Below are positions 48,301 through 60,307 of a stretch of 64,000 nucleotides of DNA, piece by piece. A program made the translations under genes and the position numbers. Every line of letters begins with the position of its first letter. The stretch's first letter is position 1. A model generated the notes under the pieces. That model ran no database searches. It was not told the DNA's origin and worked only from the letters and a program-made list of their open reading frames with translations. This DNA comes from Caenorhabditis elegans (lineage: Eukaryota > Nematoda > Chromadorea > Rhabditida > Rhabditidae), in the NCBI RefSeq assembly GCF_000002985.6, contig NC_003281.10:8494001-8558000 (forward strand), in the 5' to 3' direction.

Positions 48301-48651
48301 ATTGCCGATACTTTCAGCCTAAACTGTTACCGGTATTTGCTCAACCACCACACAGTGCTCTTCGAAAAACGGATACATCAATGAGCTTCCCAATCAACGG
48401 AACAGCTCTGGATACTTCAATTGTAAAACCTCCAAGGGGAGTTTTGAGGTAGATCTGAATATTCCTTTTTTACTGAAAATTGTCAATTTTCCAGGGCTTC
48501 CCAAGAAAACCTACCAGCTGTGGAATTGATCGAAACGCTGAAAAAGGAGATGAATGAGAAATTGGATCGATTAATAAGTGGAATCTCTGAAAATGTGAAG
48601 AGTCCCAGCCCTGCATCTCATAGTCATGTCGGTTTTAATGTAGAAAAATAG
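42348..48651 (+). CDS. trp-1: TRPC-type cation channel TRP-1
   Basis: Receptor-operated cation channel of the classical TRP (TRPC) family, plasma membrane. Exons: 42348-42487, 42820-42877, 42925-43081, 43131-43344, 43401-43788, 43895-44044, 44089-44226, 44309-44505, 44550-44730, 44984-45553, 45724-45923, 47718-47939, 48066-48231, 48318-48448, 48495-48651. They total 1,022 residues and all phases agree. Order: N-terminal ankyrin-like repeats (residues ~50-150, e.g. SMGRTALEIAVDNENMEVVE), a conserved TRP N-domain (~190-320; RALASPAWMSLTSPDP), S1-S4 (~345-535, with WWNWLDFLMICLYL in S3), S5 (~545-575), pore loop (~595-620), S6 (~635-663), and the TRP box EWKFHR at 669-674. A RLVARFIHQTKKD segment follows, where TRPCs bind calmodulin/IP3 receptor. 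The C-tail is Ser-rich and ends SHVGFNVEK. trp-2 is the main alternative identity; trp-1 is favoured by length and neighbours as recalled. Confidence 0.88.
47211..47282 (+). pseudogene. Decayed tRNA-like element
   Basis: TGGTCGAGTGG (47218-47228) fits a pol III box A, and GGTTCAATTCT (47262-47272) fits box B at tRNA-like spacing. Between them lies CTGCAGA, as in a Cys (GCA) anticodon loop. The acceptor and anticodon stems do not pair well, so this is at best a tRNA pseudogene or tRNA-derived repeat, followed by a T run. Confidence 0.35.
47501..47586. repeat. GC-rich inverted-repeat block
   Basis: An isolated GC-rich patch in AT-rich intron DNA. It contains the palindrome GCGGGCCCGC (47565-47574) and the inverted pair GCGGGCCC / GGGCCCGC (47565-47572, 47576-47583), plus GGCGAAGCC. 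It probably belongs to a dispersed repeat. Confidence 0.6.
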
Positions 48652-49491
48652 TTTCAATTTATGTTTCCTCTAATGTCAACGGGTACATATATATTTCTAA
48701 TTTAGGTAATAATCGAATAATAAAAATTATATTATAAACACTTCTTTCAATCTTCGTTATTCTATAGATCTAGATATCACATAAAACAAATTTTCTAAAC
48801 GTTTCTGGCGTTTTCTCGTTTTGAGGTTCCAATAGAGCTCGTACAAAGTGCCTTATGTCGCTAAATTGAAACTACTGTAAAAGTAAATTATTTATTTTAT
48901 CAGTTGATATCAACCCAGTAAAACAAAAAAAGTTCATTTGAAAGTTTAAAAAAACAACAAAAAGAAAGAGATTTAATATTATTTAGGCTATATTTTCTTC
49001 TATAATTGTTGCACTTTTCTGAGCATTTATTTTCAGTCTCCTACTCCTTGATGGCTTAATCTTCATTAATGATTCCATTTGCACACTCTCAGTTTTTCTA
49101 GATGGTCCCGTCGATGTCTTGTTGCATGATATCTATAATTTAATAGCTGAAATTCCAATCAATTTCCGAACTAAATTAGCTCAGAAGTTTACTACAAATT
49201 AAAAATAAGCATTCATAATGTTATAGACATGCGCAACAAGCAAACGTGTTCGGTGGAGCGCTAGGGTAAGAGTGATGTGCATAAGTGGGATGAATATATT
49301 AATTGTTATGTTAACATACCTCTATTTGATTCAAAATTAGTTTAGTCTGAAAAAAGCGAAATATTTACGCGGAAAAGTCAAGCAAGGTGAAGTTTATTTG
49401 ATAGTTATCACTTGGAGCTATTGGTTCTTTTTAATTGAAGTTAATGAGAAACTCATAAAGACTTATCCGAAAATAATTCAATTCCAAGTGA
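48652..49491. other. Convergent 3' ends of trp-1 and the receptor gene
   Basis: AATAAA at 48719-48724, 68 bases after the trp-1 stop, is the likely poly-A signal. The minus-strand receptor gene ends at 49492. No further gene is supported between them. Confidence 0.6.
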
Positions 49492-51589
49492 CTAACTAGC
49501 AAATAAAGTAATAATTCGTACATCGTTAGCCGTGTTAGTGGGACCAGTTAGCAAGCGATGTCGAATACTGTTGAAAAACGTTCGCCGAAGCACGTCGTCA
49601 TTAAACTGAAATTACAAACCGATGAACACATATCGATGAATACCTTTGTGTGAAACACGAAGAAACACGCAATGTCTACCGTATCAACTGTTGCATCAAT
49701 AACCATTCGACATATCCATCCGATAAGGGCAGCTGCTGTATTCCACATATACAGTACAACTGGGTCAAGACACATTGGTTCATTCTGAATTGGAAAATGT
49801 AGTTAAAAAATATCAAAAGAGAGTGTTTCCTCTGGAATGTTTCAAGTCGAACACTGGTCTTGAGATGGGCGCTTGTAAAATTTGGTTTTATAAAAGAAAA
49901 CTTTGACGGTCGCCAATAATTCTGATCTAAATTTATTTCATGAAACCCTGCACATCTGAGTGGTTTTTTTTAAAAATTTTTTTCTCAGACTACGTTCTCA
50001 AAGAAAAAGAGAGAGGCAACGTCGCATTTTATATTTACCCTCAAATAGTTCTTGCTCTTTTCTAACAACTTTTGCTTTGTTTTCAAAACTGAAAATATTA
50101 AAAATCTACAATCTTCTCCATTGAATTTATAGTCAGAATAATTGAAACTTTCCAAACTAACCGTTTTATAATTCTCACAAATGTCTCCAATAGAAAATGA
50201 TCCAAGATAGGCAGTTCCAGTCAATGCACATGTTCCAGCAAATAAAATCAAATGAATACCGAGGCGAAGCATGGAACCCCAATGTCGATGATATGAGGAT
50301 ACTTTTCGTCTTGAGAAAAGAAGATGAATAATGAATACATAACTGACAACAGAGATGCAATAAAAGACAATTGGTGGAAGAATTGTGACAATCAGGCTCC
50401 GCGAACCCGGATGAGATTTTATGTGATTGCAGAGGTCAACAAGCCATTCTCCGATGAACTGAAAATTGTATTTTTTTAAAATTTTTTAAATTGGAAGCAC
50501 CTGAAGAATGCAAAATATGCAAGTTTTGTATTTGAAAATTTTTAATTATTTTTAAGAATTTATTTATTTTCAAAATGAATAACCAACCTCATCAGAATCG
50601 AAATCATCAAGAAACAAATGAATAACCGAATTGCTGTTATAATCTAATTCACCTTGATGAACTAATAAAATACATAGTAAAAAACAAAACAAAAGTGCAA
50701 TCCATCCCATGAGTATATATTTGGCAACTTTCATTGATGTCAAGTTGACCTGAATTCACTTTTAATTAAAACTAGTAATTGCTCATAGATGCATTTACCT
50801 TGTACTGCAAAGGAGCTCTTACTGCATAGTTAGTAAGTACAGCAATTCCAGAATATGATAGACTTACACACCAATAGTTTAAAACAAAAACAACTTGAAG
50901 TACATATCGTGACATATCAGTTTCCACTGGAAGGCAGATGTGAGAATCGCATCGATCCATTTTTTGTTTCATATAAAAATAGGTGCCAACGAGAATTGTG
51001 AAGATGTCGGCACACGTTCGGTTTATAGTAAGTGCATATCGTTTTAAAGGTAATTTTCCTTTTCGAATTCCAACAGTTACAACTATTAAGTATATTACGT
51101 TTGCTGAAATATTTTGAGAATAAGAATATTACATGTTGAACAGGCTCGGTCGTACATTTTTTGCAATATGCTTCAAAACGTTCATAATTGGAGTTCTTAA
51201 AATTGCTCAAAAAATTTAAACTGTTTTGTAAGTTTAAAAAAATCATAGAAAATTGCCGAAATTTGTGTTCCAATCTACAGAAGGTGTTCCTATAAGAAAC
51301 GCGGAAAAACGACCAAATTGTGCAAAAAAGAACAACAGACAATTTTTGAAAACTTAAGATGAGTTAGGCCATTTTTTTTGAAATTCAGAACAACCATAAA
51401 TTTATTTTTTAAATAATGAAATAAATATTGGAAACTTTTCGCTACAAACCAACCTAATAAAGCAGCAAAAGCACTGAACGGTAAAAAGAAATAAAGTGTA
51501 GCAAACATATTCTCCACTGCTTTATAATTTTCTGATTCTTCTTCAGGTGTACACGTAAGTGACGATGTATTCGGAGGAGGTGGTATCAT
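49492..51589 (-). CDS. Seven-transmembrane receptor-like protein, 384 residues
   Basis: Six minus-strand exons with matching phases: 51589-51454, 51103-50799, 50749-50588, 50458-50162, 49784-49644, 49605-49492 (TAG). The N-terminus is short and extracellular-type (MIPPPPNTSSLTCTPEEESE). Helices follow: TM1 across the first junction (FFLPFSAFAALL / ANVIYLIVVTVG), TM2 (CADIFTILVGTYFYM), TM3 (VLQVVFVLNYWCVSLSYSGI), TM4 (ILMGWIALLFCFLLCILLV), TM5 (LIVTILPPIVFYCISVVSYV), TM6 (LRLGIHLILFAGTCALTG), TM7 (VVLYMWNTAAALIGWICRMV). The tail is basic (DDVLRRTFFNSIRHR). RYALTINRTCADI resembles the TM1-TM2 loop/helix start of nematode family-A-like receptors; no DRY or NPxxY motif is clear. It is probably an orphan chemosensory or peptide receptor (inference). 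It is convergent with trp-1. Confidence 0.82.
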
Positions 51590-54219
51590 ATTCTACTGAT
51601 GCAGCCAGCTGCAAATTCAAATATGAAAAATTGTAAATCTGTGATGAGTAAGAGTTGATCTAGACGAACATGTCTGGGTTGATTTCTCGTGGGATAAATA
51701 GAGATTGATTGTAAAGAAGTAGAGGAAAATTATATCATTTTAAGAATTTGAACATTGTTCCTTTATCGAAGCGTGGAAAACGTTTGAACATCAGAAAAAT
51801 GTATCTTTTTTGTTTGCTAATTTGAATGTAAATGTATCACAAAATAATTATATTTTTTAATATTATACCTATGCCCACAGTTATCATTCAAGAAGACAGC
51901 CGCGTCTAATTTTTCCAGAGGAGAGTTGGTACAATTTTTTTCATATAGAAAAAAGTATGGGCGATATTTTCACGATTAAAAAAAAATTTGCAAAACAGCA
52001 GTTTTTGAGTTACGCTCATTTGAAAATTTAGAATTTTCAAAGTTCCATTTTTTTGCCAACACTGTACAAAACCGGATCATTTAATCAAGAAAATATAAAC
52101 AATTTTGAAATTCTGACAAAAAATTTTTTCCAAAAAAATTGAAAGACTGATGCATCAATTTCCTCGAAAATTGAAAATAAGTTAGAGGCGATTCCAATTC
52201 ACTGTTAAGAGCATGAGCACCAGAAGTTCGTAATATCTTGAACGAGAAGAAAATGGGTAAAAAATGAAAGAAAATGGCATGCAACAAATATGAATAATTG
52301 ATAACAATCCATTCATCAACGAACGGGTATTGAGAAGAAAAGTGATGAATATTGGGGCTCGTTGAAAAAGGAATTAAATAGAGTTTCAGACTTTTATCTC
52401 TTTCTATCGTGAACTTTTATGAAGGATAAAAGAGATAAATTGGATGGAAAAATTTGACTTAAAAATTTAACGCGTTTCAGTTTTGGTGCACACAAAAAAT
52501 AAGGCTAAGAATTTACCTTAACTTCTATTTTCTCAATGTAGTTCTGATTTTTAAGGAAAACGTTGGCCAAGAAGCTGAAGAAAAATTATGAAATAGAGAA
52601 CTAAAGCACGCGATACCTGTTTACAGAAAAATAAACTTTGATGGATTCCAGTGATAATGATGTTTATGTAAACTGACATAGAGTATAAGTTCTAATAAAT
52701 AAACAGTTATGTCTATGAGCCAGATTGTTAAAAAAAAACACGTTTTTCATTTATAAGTCTTCAGAAATTTATTGTACAGTTTTTGTTTCCTATTTTTAGC
52801 GGAATACTGAAACTGAGAATATTCGAAATCAAAAATCAAACTTCAACTTGAATTGCAATTAAATGAAATCTATTCTTATTTTCGAAACATTACAATTTTG
52901 CTAGCAAACATAATAATTTTACGGTGCATTGAACATAAGGTTTGAGCTTTTGAAAATCCCCTTAAAATTGAAAAATTTTATAGTATTCGTAAAAATTTTA
53001 CAGTAATGAAACGGGACCTTTGCCTACAGTTACCACTCGTATCTTTTTCAGGCGTGCAGGTAATGTTGGGCTGGCTTATTTCCAATAAGTATTTCCGAAA
53101 CTTTTCTACATATCACCAAGATTTGTTTACATAACTAAGCTAAATATTGTCTCAAAAAATTTTGTATCTGCTAAAAAACAAATATAGTGCAAGGAAATTT
53201 TCTAGAGTTCTCCGAAGATTTGCAATTTTTATAGAAAAAAACTTAAGTAGAAGCCCGGAGGCATTTCCATATTTTTTCTGCGTTAAATTTCCTATAATTA
53301 CTGGTTAATAATTGGTGGAATAATAACAGAAAACAATCATCTGACCGAAATTTAATTATATATTTTTCACAATGACTCAAAACTAGAAAATTCAAAGATT
53401 CCAAGGATCTCGATCCATTGTTTTATGGAATAGTGGTACCCTGAAAAAGACATTCAGGAACTCTTTTTTCACAAAAGAGTTCGAATCGAAAAATCAACAA
53501 AAGTATGGCTGCGAAAATGGGCGTATCCTTCTTTCCTGATTAAGAGGAATGTGAACAGAAAAAAACGTTGAAAGGGAGGAAGAAGTCGTCACACAGATTC
53601 TAAAGTGACTTTGAGAGACGAAAATGTGTTCGTTAATCTTCTAGAGAAAACGAGAAAAAAAAACTGATGCAGTAAAAACTAAAAGAAGAAACTAATTCCT
53701 TTGCTCTTCGTAATGAGATTGTTTGGGTGGGCTTCGCTGTTTCAGAATTCAGTGGAACTCTTGAAATTTAAGGAAATGAAACTACTGTAGTGTGCATATT
53801 CATTTAATTTAGATTTAAAACAAATCTGGACAATATGCTTTCTTATCAGAATATTCACTAGCAACTGTTATAAAAATAAAATTAGTACAATTTTTTATTT
53901 ATTTTCAATTGAAAGTTCCGAATAAGGGATTGAATTCTAGGATTCTTCAAACTCAGATATAGTGAAGAAATGACATTGTCAAGTTGATAGATTGATTGGT
54001 AAGCTTGATGCCATTGTAATTTGAGACTAGCTCCTAAAATTAATAAATTTCATATTAAATCAGAAAACAGAAAGTTGTCAAATCTAGAAGCATACTCATC
54101 GAATAGACAAGATTTGTTATTATTCTAAAATTTAAAAACTTGTGACTATGATTAAAGAAGAAAAAGTCACAAGGTAGTCAAGTCTCATGGGTGTTCAGTT
54201 TTTGTTCCTAGAAACGGAA
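51590..54219. other. Gene-poor stretch
   Basis: Upstream of the receptor gene, which probably uses the first few hundred bases as promoter. No convincing exon, tRNA or hairpin was found. The minus open frame at 52081-52287 has no splice context. Confidence 0.5.
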
Positions 54220-54366
54220 TCAATGAAACACTCTTGGCTCACTACTTCCAACCGGTAGATTTAAATTATACCGATTCCCCGGTGTGTCCGCGCCTCCAAC
54301 TCCGGAAACCGTCTCTAAAAATGGAGTTAGGGTACATGAACATTCTACAGAGCGTTCATTAGACAT
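54220..54366 (-). CDS. Possible small ORF, 48 residues
   Basis: ATG at 54366 reads MSNERSVECSCTLTPFLETV, then SGVGGADTPGNRYNLNLPVG and SSEPRVFH before TGA. The composition is good for a protein, and an acceptor-like ATATGCAG ends one base before the ATG. However, the opposite strand over the same bases is also open (APPTPETVSKNGVRVHEH...), so one of the two is a shadow. This may be a fragment of a gene or a degenerate copy. No family recognised. Confidence 0.25.
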   Translation of the reverse strand: MSNERSVECSCTLTPFLETVSGVGGADTPGNRYNLNLPVGSSEPRVFH

Positions 54367-54494
54367 TCTGCATATCTTTGAACTTTTTTTTCCTTTTTTA
54401 ATACTTATTAAACGGAAGAGTAAAGTTTCTAAAGTATCAATAAAACCTAACCAATTTAGAACATAAAACTTCAAGAGAGACCTAAAAATGTAAA

Positions 54495-54789
54495 ATGTGC
54501 ATTCTTAACCAATTACTTTCCATATTTTCTGTTTTTTCTATCCAATTTTGCTTCCTTTCGGAAATGGCAAAAAAGACGTCGTTCTGTCTGGCAATGTTGA
54601 GCTCTATCAATCAGGCTGCCGTTTGGATCAGAAAAAGGGGAAAATTGAAGGATGAAAAGAATGGGTACTTCTTGAACTTTTTTCATCAATTCTTCTTTCT
54701 AACTTCATTCGTGCATTTTTCTGTTTTGGCTCTCCAGTGGCTTCTGCCGTTTCGTCAGGAAAATCTCATTAGATGAGCTATTGTCGTGA
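54495..54789 (+). CDS. Possible small secreted peptide gene, 73 residues
   Basis: ATG at 54495 gives a hydrophobic start (MCILNQLLSIFSVFSIQFCF) like a signal peptide. Next come MAKKTSFCLAMLSSINQAAV, WIRKRGKLKDEKNG and, after a 73-base intron (54665-54737, TCTCCAG acceptor), GFCRFVRKISLDELLS and TGA. The intron has typical worm length and T-rich content. The exon junction completes a Gly codon, and unspliced reading would replace the tail by a Phe-rich segment. A shorter start at 54564 is possible. Dibasic sites (RKR, RK) would allow neuropeptide-type processing, but no known peptide was recognised. AATAAA at 54947 fits a 3' end. Confidence 0.4.
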
Positions 54790-57071
54790 ACTTTTTTCTG
54801 CCGGTTTTAAATTTCTTTAGGGGCACGTGTATTAGATAAATATGGGTGGGAAGGAAAAAAAAACAAACACGAAAAAAATGAAAATGAGACAAGCGAGATG
54901 GAAGATTTTGGAAGAACTTTGATAGTTCAAAGAAAACAAGTAAAACAATAAACTATGTAAACGCAATTAATAAAATTTCGTAGTACAAAAAACCTTGAGT
55001 TAAAATCCAGGTAAAGTCGAACGTCAGGGATTCTTTTTAAAATAAATTCCGCAAAATTTTTTTGGAGATATAAAACAAAAACTCGATAAATAGAGGAAAA
55101 AACTAACTGGCTAACATAATAAGATACTAAAGTTTGTCTTTAATCATACATACAATCAAACCTGTCTGCCTACCTTTCAATCTGTATTTTACCATGTTTA
55201 CAATTATTGGTAATAGGCACACCTGTAGGCACAAGGCAGGTAAGCATGTCATACACGGGAAAATTGGAATTTTAAGCAACTGCATACTGCAATATAATTC
55301 ATTTACCCAATTTGAATATTAGAAGCTCAAAAATGTTTTGAAGTAAAAAAGCTTTTAGACTTTAGATTTAAAAAAATATATGTCCATTCAAATATTCCGT
55401 CAATATTCCGAAAACTTAAAAAATTAAATTAAATAATCAGAAGTTCTAATACCCTTTTCGATTCCCATGACACTGAATTACAATGAAAAATTTTACGTTT
55501 TCAAAAAAATGAGCGCAACATTTTTAGCATGTAGACCAAAAAATGAAGTCGGGGGAAATTGAAAATTGTCAGTCAACAACAAATAAGCATTTCTAATAAA
55601 TATTTATGCATTGGGCTTTTGAAAACCTGCATAACACTAACATTTCACGGTTTGATTCATGACGATTTCCTTTTGCTTAAAATTTTAATTTTTTCATGAA
55701 AAGCTCATCAATTGTAAAACAGAATGAATTTTCAAAAGACGTTTTTGAATATAAAAAATGAGTTTTCATTTTTCAACGAAAATTTACGTTGCTCAGTGAC
55801 GTTTTATTACAGAAGAGGGTAAGAAGCAGTGATGCCTTTTTTTTTGCAAAGTTATGGATGTGCATTTTGACTTTTTCTCAAATTTTCGAAGTGTATTCAA
55901 TTTTTTAAATAGGAAAAAGTTATGACTTAATACCGGGACAATTTTTCCTCCTATCTGCAGAACTTTCTCATAGTTCTGAAACTCGGTGTGATTTCCGACA
56001 GAGTTATAAATTCACCATGAACTTTTGCAAAATTTGATTAGATTAGAAAACTTGCACCAAAAAGACAAACTTATCCAACATTTGAAGATATTAATTTCAT
56101 ACAAAAAATTTCCTACAGTGAAGGCTTAACTCGGTTTGCAGCTAAATCAAATTTTCATTTATGGATCTTATTTTATCATCGTTGTAATAAAATTAAACAT
56201 TTTTCATAAGCTTTCAATTTTCCAAAAAAAATGAACATTAATTAAAAATCCAACAGAAAAAAAAACTTGAATCACTATTTGCAATGTGAAAATGGGGGGA
56301 AATCCAGTACACATTTTACATTTATAGACAAAGTATTTTTTCTACGCTGAAAACATTCTGAAGAGTCTCTCGAAAGTTGGTTTGAGAACTAGACATACTT
56401 CGCAATAATCTGATAACATTTTCTGGTAGATGTACTGCTAGAACACTATTTTTTGAAAATAAAATTTCTTATTTTTCTGAAAACGTTTTGTAAAATGAAA
56501 AATAAATTCTCTAAAAAATCCATAATTACATAAATGATAAATGGTAAACTATGCACTTGAAAAGTGGCATTCTTCTGACTTGAAATTGTCTAGACAGTTT
56601 GAACAATTCCCAAGTCTGATGATTCTAAAAATAAAAAACAAATTTTGAAAGTATCAAAAATGTTTGAACAAAAAAAGGTTCTAGCTAAAGTTCCAAGGAA
56701 CTTGATTTTGCGAAAAATCTTCTCCAACTCTCTGGTGACACCCTTCGATTATCTCTCCAACTCACAAGTTTTTCAGTCAACTCGCCGTTTATTTCCGAAA
56801 AAAATAGAAAGAGTGGAAGAGATGAACGAAAATCTATTCGATAGTGTTCTCTTGTTTTCATTTAAAATTCTCTTTCAGATGTTTGAATTTTTCCAGTTGT
56901 TTTCAAGAAGCTCGGCAAACTTATCTCGCATTCATTTAAAGTTTGAATTTATGTTCTTACTTGATTAGACTGGAAAAGAAAAAGAAAAACACATGTTTAA
57001 TTGAAACTTCAATAACTTGTTCTAGCTTCTGTGACCTTTCCAATCAGAACAATTATCACGAATGATTACTT

Positions 57072-57578
57072 GTGCTTACTCAATTTCATGTACTTTTGCT
57101 TAGAATTGATGTAAATGTGTTCAGAACCATAGAAAAATTCCGAAGTTTTCGAAATGCAGTTACCGTCCACTTCCATTTCAGAATTTCATGCTTCATATTA
57201 TCAGCATTTGAAGGCCTACTCCCATTATCCAGTCTGATGTGTAACCCACACTATGTGACGAATATTCTGATGAAATTTAGTAAGCACAAGTTATCATTTT
57301 TAACAGTTATTTTTATCGTGACTGTCACAAACTCCAATTTTCTTTTCGAACAATACCGACCTGGTGCATTTTTCTTGAAAGATATTAATCTCTATATTGC
57401 AATACAATATTGTAAGATAGTTCAAAGTCTTAGAATTGGTCTACATAACTCCGTAATTGGAATTAAAGTAAAGGCACCGGACTACCTACCGACCACTCAT
57501 TGTCAGCATTTGGCACTAGCTTCTTGCCAAAGTTGGCCAAACGTTTATAGTTTTCTGCAATTTTTTGTTACTTTTTAG
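57072..57578 (+). other. Long open frame of unknown status
   Basis: A stretch of 168 codons without stop, unusual in DNA this AT-rich, but with no ATG near its start (it begins at a GTG) and no clear splice partners. It is rich in Phe, Leu, Ile and Ser with two hydrophobic stretches (LSFLTVIFIVTVTNSNFLF). It could be a relic of a membrane-receptor exon or chance. Not called as a gene. Confidence 0.2.
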
Positions 57579-57890
57579 TTGAGTGGTATAGTTGTTGGCA
57601 GTAGGTGCGCTTGTCGACACGAGGCAGGTATTTCTGTGCCTACAGGCCTTCTACTTCAGACATGATTTCTGCAACAATTTAGATGACTAAAATCTGATGA
57701 AATTGGGAAATCGCCAGACATCATTTTCTAGAAACATTTTGATCGCAATGATCTTGGCAGAAAGTCTATTTCATTATCATCTCATCTTTAAAAGAACATA
57801 ATTTTTAAGAAAAATCTATTGGCAAACTGTGTTTCTACTTTACTTCACAGGAAGAGCAACGTTTGTGTGTGTCTGTATTTTGTGCCAATA

Positions 57891-57940
57891 TGTGGTTTGT
57901 AGCACAGCTATGCTACAAAGTTCAAATTCGTTTTGAAGGG
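57891..57940 (+). promoter_or_regulatory. Upstream block shared with the second GST gene
   Basis: TGTGGTTTGTAGCA (57891-57904), then GTTCAAA and a purine-rich GGGGGAGAGAGG, recurs upstream of the second GST gene at 60308-60357 in the same order. Conservation between tandem copies suggests either shared regulation or a recent duplication that included the promoter. Confidence 0.55.
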
Positions 57941-58387
57941 GGAGAGAGGAACCCCGTGATTTCTGTGTTGTCTTATTCTCATCATTAAACTCTGAACATT
58001 CAGCAATTTTGATCCATAATACTCAAACTTCTAGTTTCATCATCCTCATCTTTTCTGGTGCCCCATTATCCTCTGATTCTAAAATATAGTTTTCCACCGT
58101 GAACTTCTCAATTTTTTCCAAATTCTTTAGCGTACTTTACTTCTGAAAAACTGTGCAATCTCATTTTCAGAATCTCCACTCAATTTTCATTCATTCAGTA
58201 TGCAAACTATAAATTCGAGGTAATTTAAGGATCAAAAAGTCCTTGGGAAGGTCAATAACCAATGACATGCCGCGAAGAAAAACGCAGGCAATCCTTGAAA
58301 AGAGACGATACGCAGACTATTAAACAGAGATGTTTGTCATCATTTCTGTCTTCTCGTTCTTCTCTATTTCACTCTCCTCCATAAAAA

Positions 58388-58403
58388 GACTATTTATACC
58401 AAA
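58388..58403 (+). promoter_or_regulatory. TATA-like core promoter of the first GST gene
   Basis: GACTATTTATACCAAA occurs here and identically at 60656-60671, in each case well upstream of the first exon of an omega-class GST. The acceptor TTTTCAG ends at 58554, so a short 5' exon or an outron lies between. Confidence 0.6.
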
Positions 58404-58585
58404 CTATTCTTCACTTTGAGCATCACTTTCTGAAGACTAGACTTAATTTTTGCCTTCTTTAAAAATCTGAAGTATTGAAGATTTTATTTCATTTAAATTT
58501 GATTTAGAACTCTTGTCTTTTACTATTCCATCAAAATATAAATTAAATTTTCAGACTTATTCGCCGATTCATTTCTCAAAGAAAC

Positions 58586-59764
58586 ATGACAGTGCTTGCT
58601 GGAGTAAACAGTAAAATCGTCAAAAATGGTAAGGCTTCATTTCCAATTTTAGTTCAAGAATTCCCAAAAAAAGATAAAAAATTAATCACAGAGTAATATA
58701 ATAATTGTATGTCCATATTGCATATGCAATACTATTTTTCTCAATCAATAACTTCAAGTGCAACTCTGATAGGGTTGCAATTCTTTTTCAGGGAAAATAT
58801 GGTATTTAATTTGCTCAAATTGTAAAGAAGTGTTCCACTTTATCAAAAAATAGTTGGATATGATTAAAGTTCAAGTTTAATATTATTTATTAGAAAATCC
58901 TATCTTAGTTTTGCGGAAATTTAATATTATTTTTTCAGGTGACCCAGCGCCAGCTCCTCCGGCTGCTGGAACCATTCGTATCTACAACATGCGATTCTGC
59001 CCGTGGGCTCAACGTGCTCTAATCTATGCATCTGTTAAAAATATACCGAGCGATGTTATCAATGTTCACTTGCAAGAAAAACCCGACTGGTACTTCTCAA
59101 AACATTACAAAGGACAAGTTCCGACATTGGAGCACGACGAAGGAAAGAAGCATGTTATTGAATCAGCTGTGATTCCAGAATATTTGGATGATATCTATCC
59201 AGAGACTCGTATTCTTCCAACTGATCCTTACGAGAAGGTTCAGCAAAAGTTATTGTTGGATAGAATCAGTGGACAAGTGTCACCTGCATTCTACGGAGTC
59301 GTTCAAGCTGTCAAAAATCCAGATCTCCGCGAAGAAAAATTTGCGGATATCAAGAAGGCGTATGATAATGCTGAGCAGTTATTGACTGGAGATTTCTATT
59401 CAGGTATTTTTTAAGAATTAAGATTGAGAATGCGAAACTTATAAAGAACAGAAACTAAGTTGTAGTTTTAGTCTTGTGTATTTTAAAATTATTTGAATTA
59501 ATTTCAGGAACCTCAAAACCTGGATTTGTTGACTATCTTCTCTACCCGAACATTCAACGCGCTTACTGGGCAGCACACATAGTTCCAGATTTCCCATTGG
59601 AAGCTGAATCGTTCCCAGGACCAAACTATCCAAGACTATCCAAATGGTACAAGGCTCTGGAATCGATTCCAGAAGTTGCCGCTGCCAGTCAGCCAACAGA
59701 GAATGGGGTTGGATTCTTCAAGGATTACCTCGGTGGATCTCCAAACTATGACTATGGATTGTAA
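58586..59764 (+). CDS. Omega-class glutathione transferase (first of tandem pair)
   Basis: Thioltransferase/dehydroascorbate-reductase-type GST, cytosolic (family knowledge). Exons: 58586-58628 (MTVLAGVNSKIVKN), 58939-59403 and 59508-59764; 254 residues. The thioredoxin-fold domain has the omega-class active-site cysteine in RFCPWAQRA (Cys35, where other GST classes use Tyr or Ser). The glutathione site includes KGQVPTLEHDEG and the Glu-Ser pair in VIESAVIPEYL. The helical C-terminal domain ends NYDYGL. The start is the first ATG after an acceptor at 58554; the frame stays open upstream to that acceptor (LIRRFISQRN), so a longer N-terminus from a 5' exon is possible. It is about 2.2 kb upstream of a close paralogue in the same orientation. 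One of the two is probably gsto-2, but I cannot assign this copy. Confidence 0.92.
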
Positions 59765-59819
59765 ACATTTGTTATTATATTTTTAAACTTTGTGTTGTGG
59801 ATGTGAATATGTGGAATTT

Positions 59820-59825
59820 AATAAA
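59820..59825 (+). terminator. Poly-A signal of the first GST gene
   Basis: AATAAA lies 55 bases after the TAA at 59762-59764, in a T- and A-rich 3' UTR. Confidence 0.75.
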
Positions 59826-60307
59826 ACATTTCTCGATATAATAATGATTTTGTTGAATTAGAAAAATTAGAAAAGTGGACGATTCTAAAAACAAAAGTTA
59901 CAACGAAAATCATCGAAGGAAAAAACAACTGAATTCCAAAATAGTTTTCAGAGGTGATCACAAAATGTTCTCAAACGATATATATTCTACCATCAATAAT
60001 TTTATTGGCACTATATCACAGTCCATAATTCCTGTGCTTTAATTATACTTTTCAGTATAGAACAATATGCTATATTATCAAGTTATGCGTCCAATAAACA
60101 CAATTTATTTTTCAGACTGAATTTAAGCCATATTGAGAATAGCGAAATAAAAACGTAGAGGAAATTTGTGATCGCCATTCACAATTAATTCTTAGATCGC
60201 AATGATAACAAACTTCGATTCAAAAGTCATCATGCAAATTCACCGTTCTCGTGTGTGTGTGTTTTTGGAGGAAATAACACAATTTTGTGACTGATTTTTT
60301 TACAACA

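Larger units (their letters stand above)
54790..58387. other. Gene-poor stretch upstream of the GST pair
   Basis: Contains repeat-like patches (55165-55245 and 57595-57650, with GTAGGCA/GGCAGG motifs) and two long plus-strand open frames without recognisable domains (56661-56967; 57072-57578). From about 57860 the sequence is the upstream region of the first GST gene. No gene is called with confidence. Confidence 0.45.
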
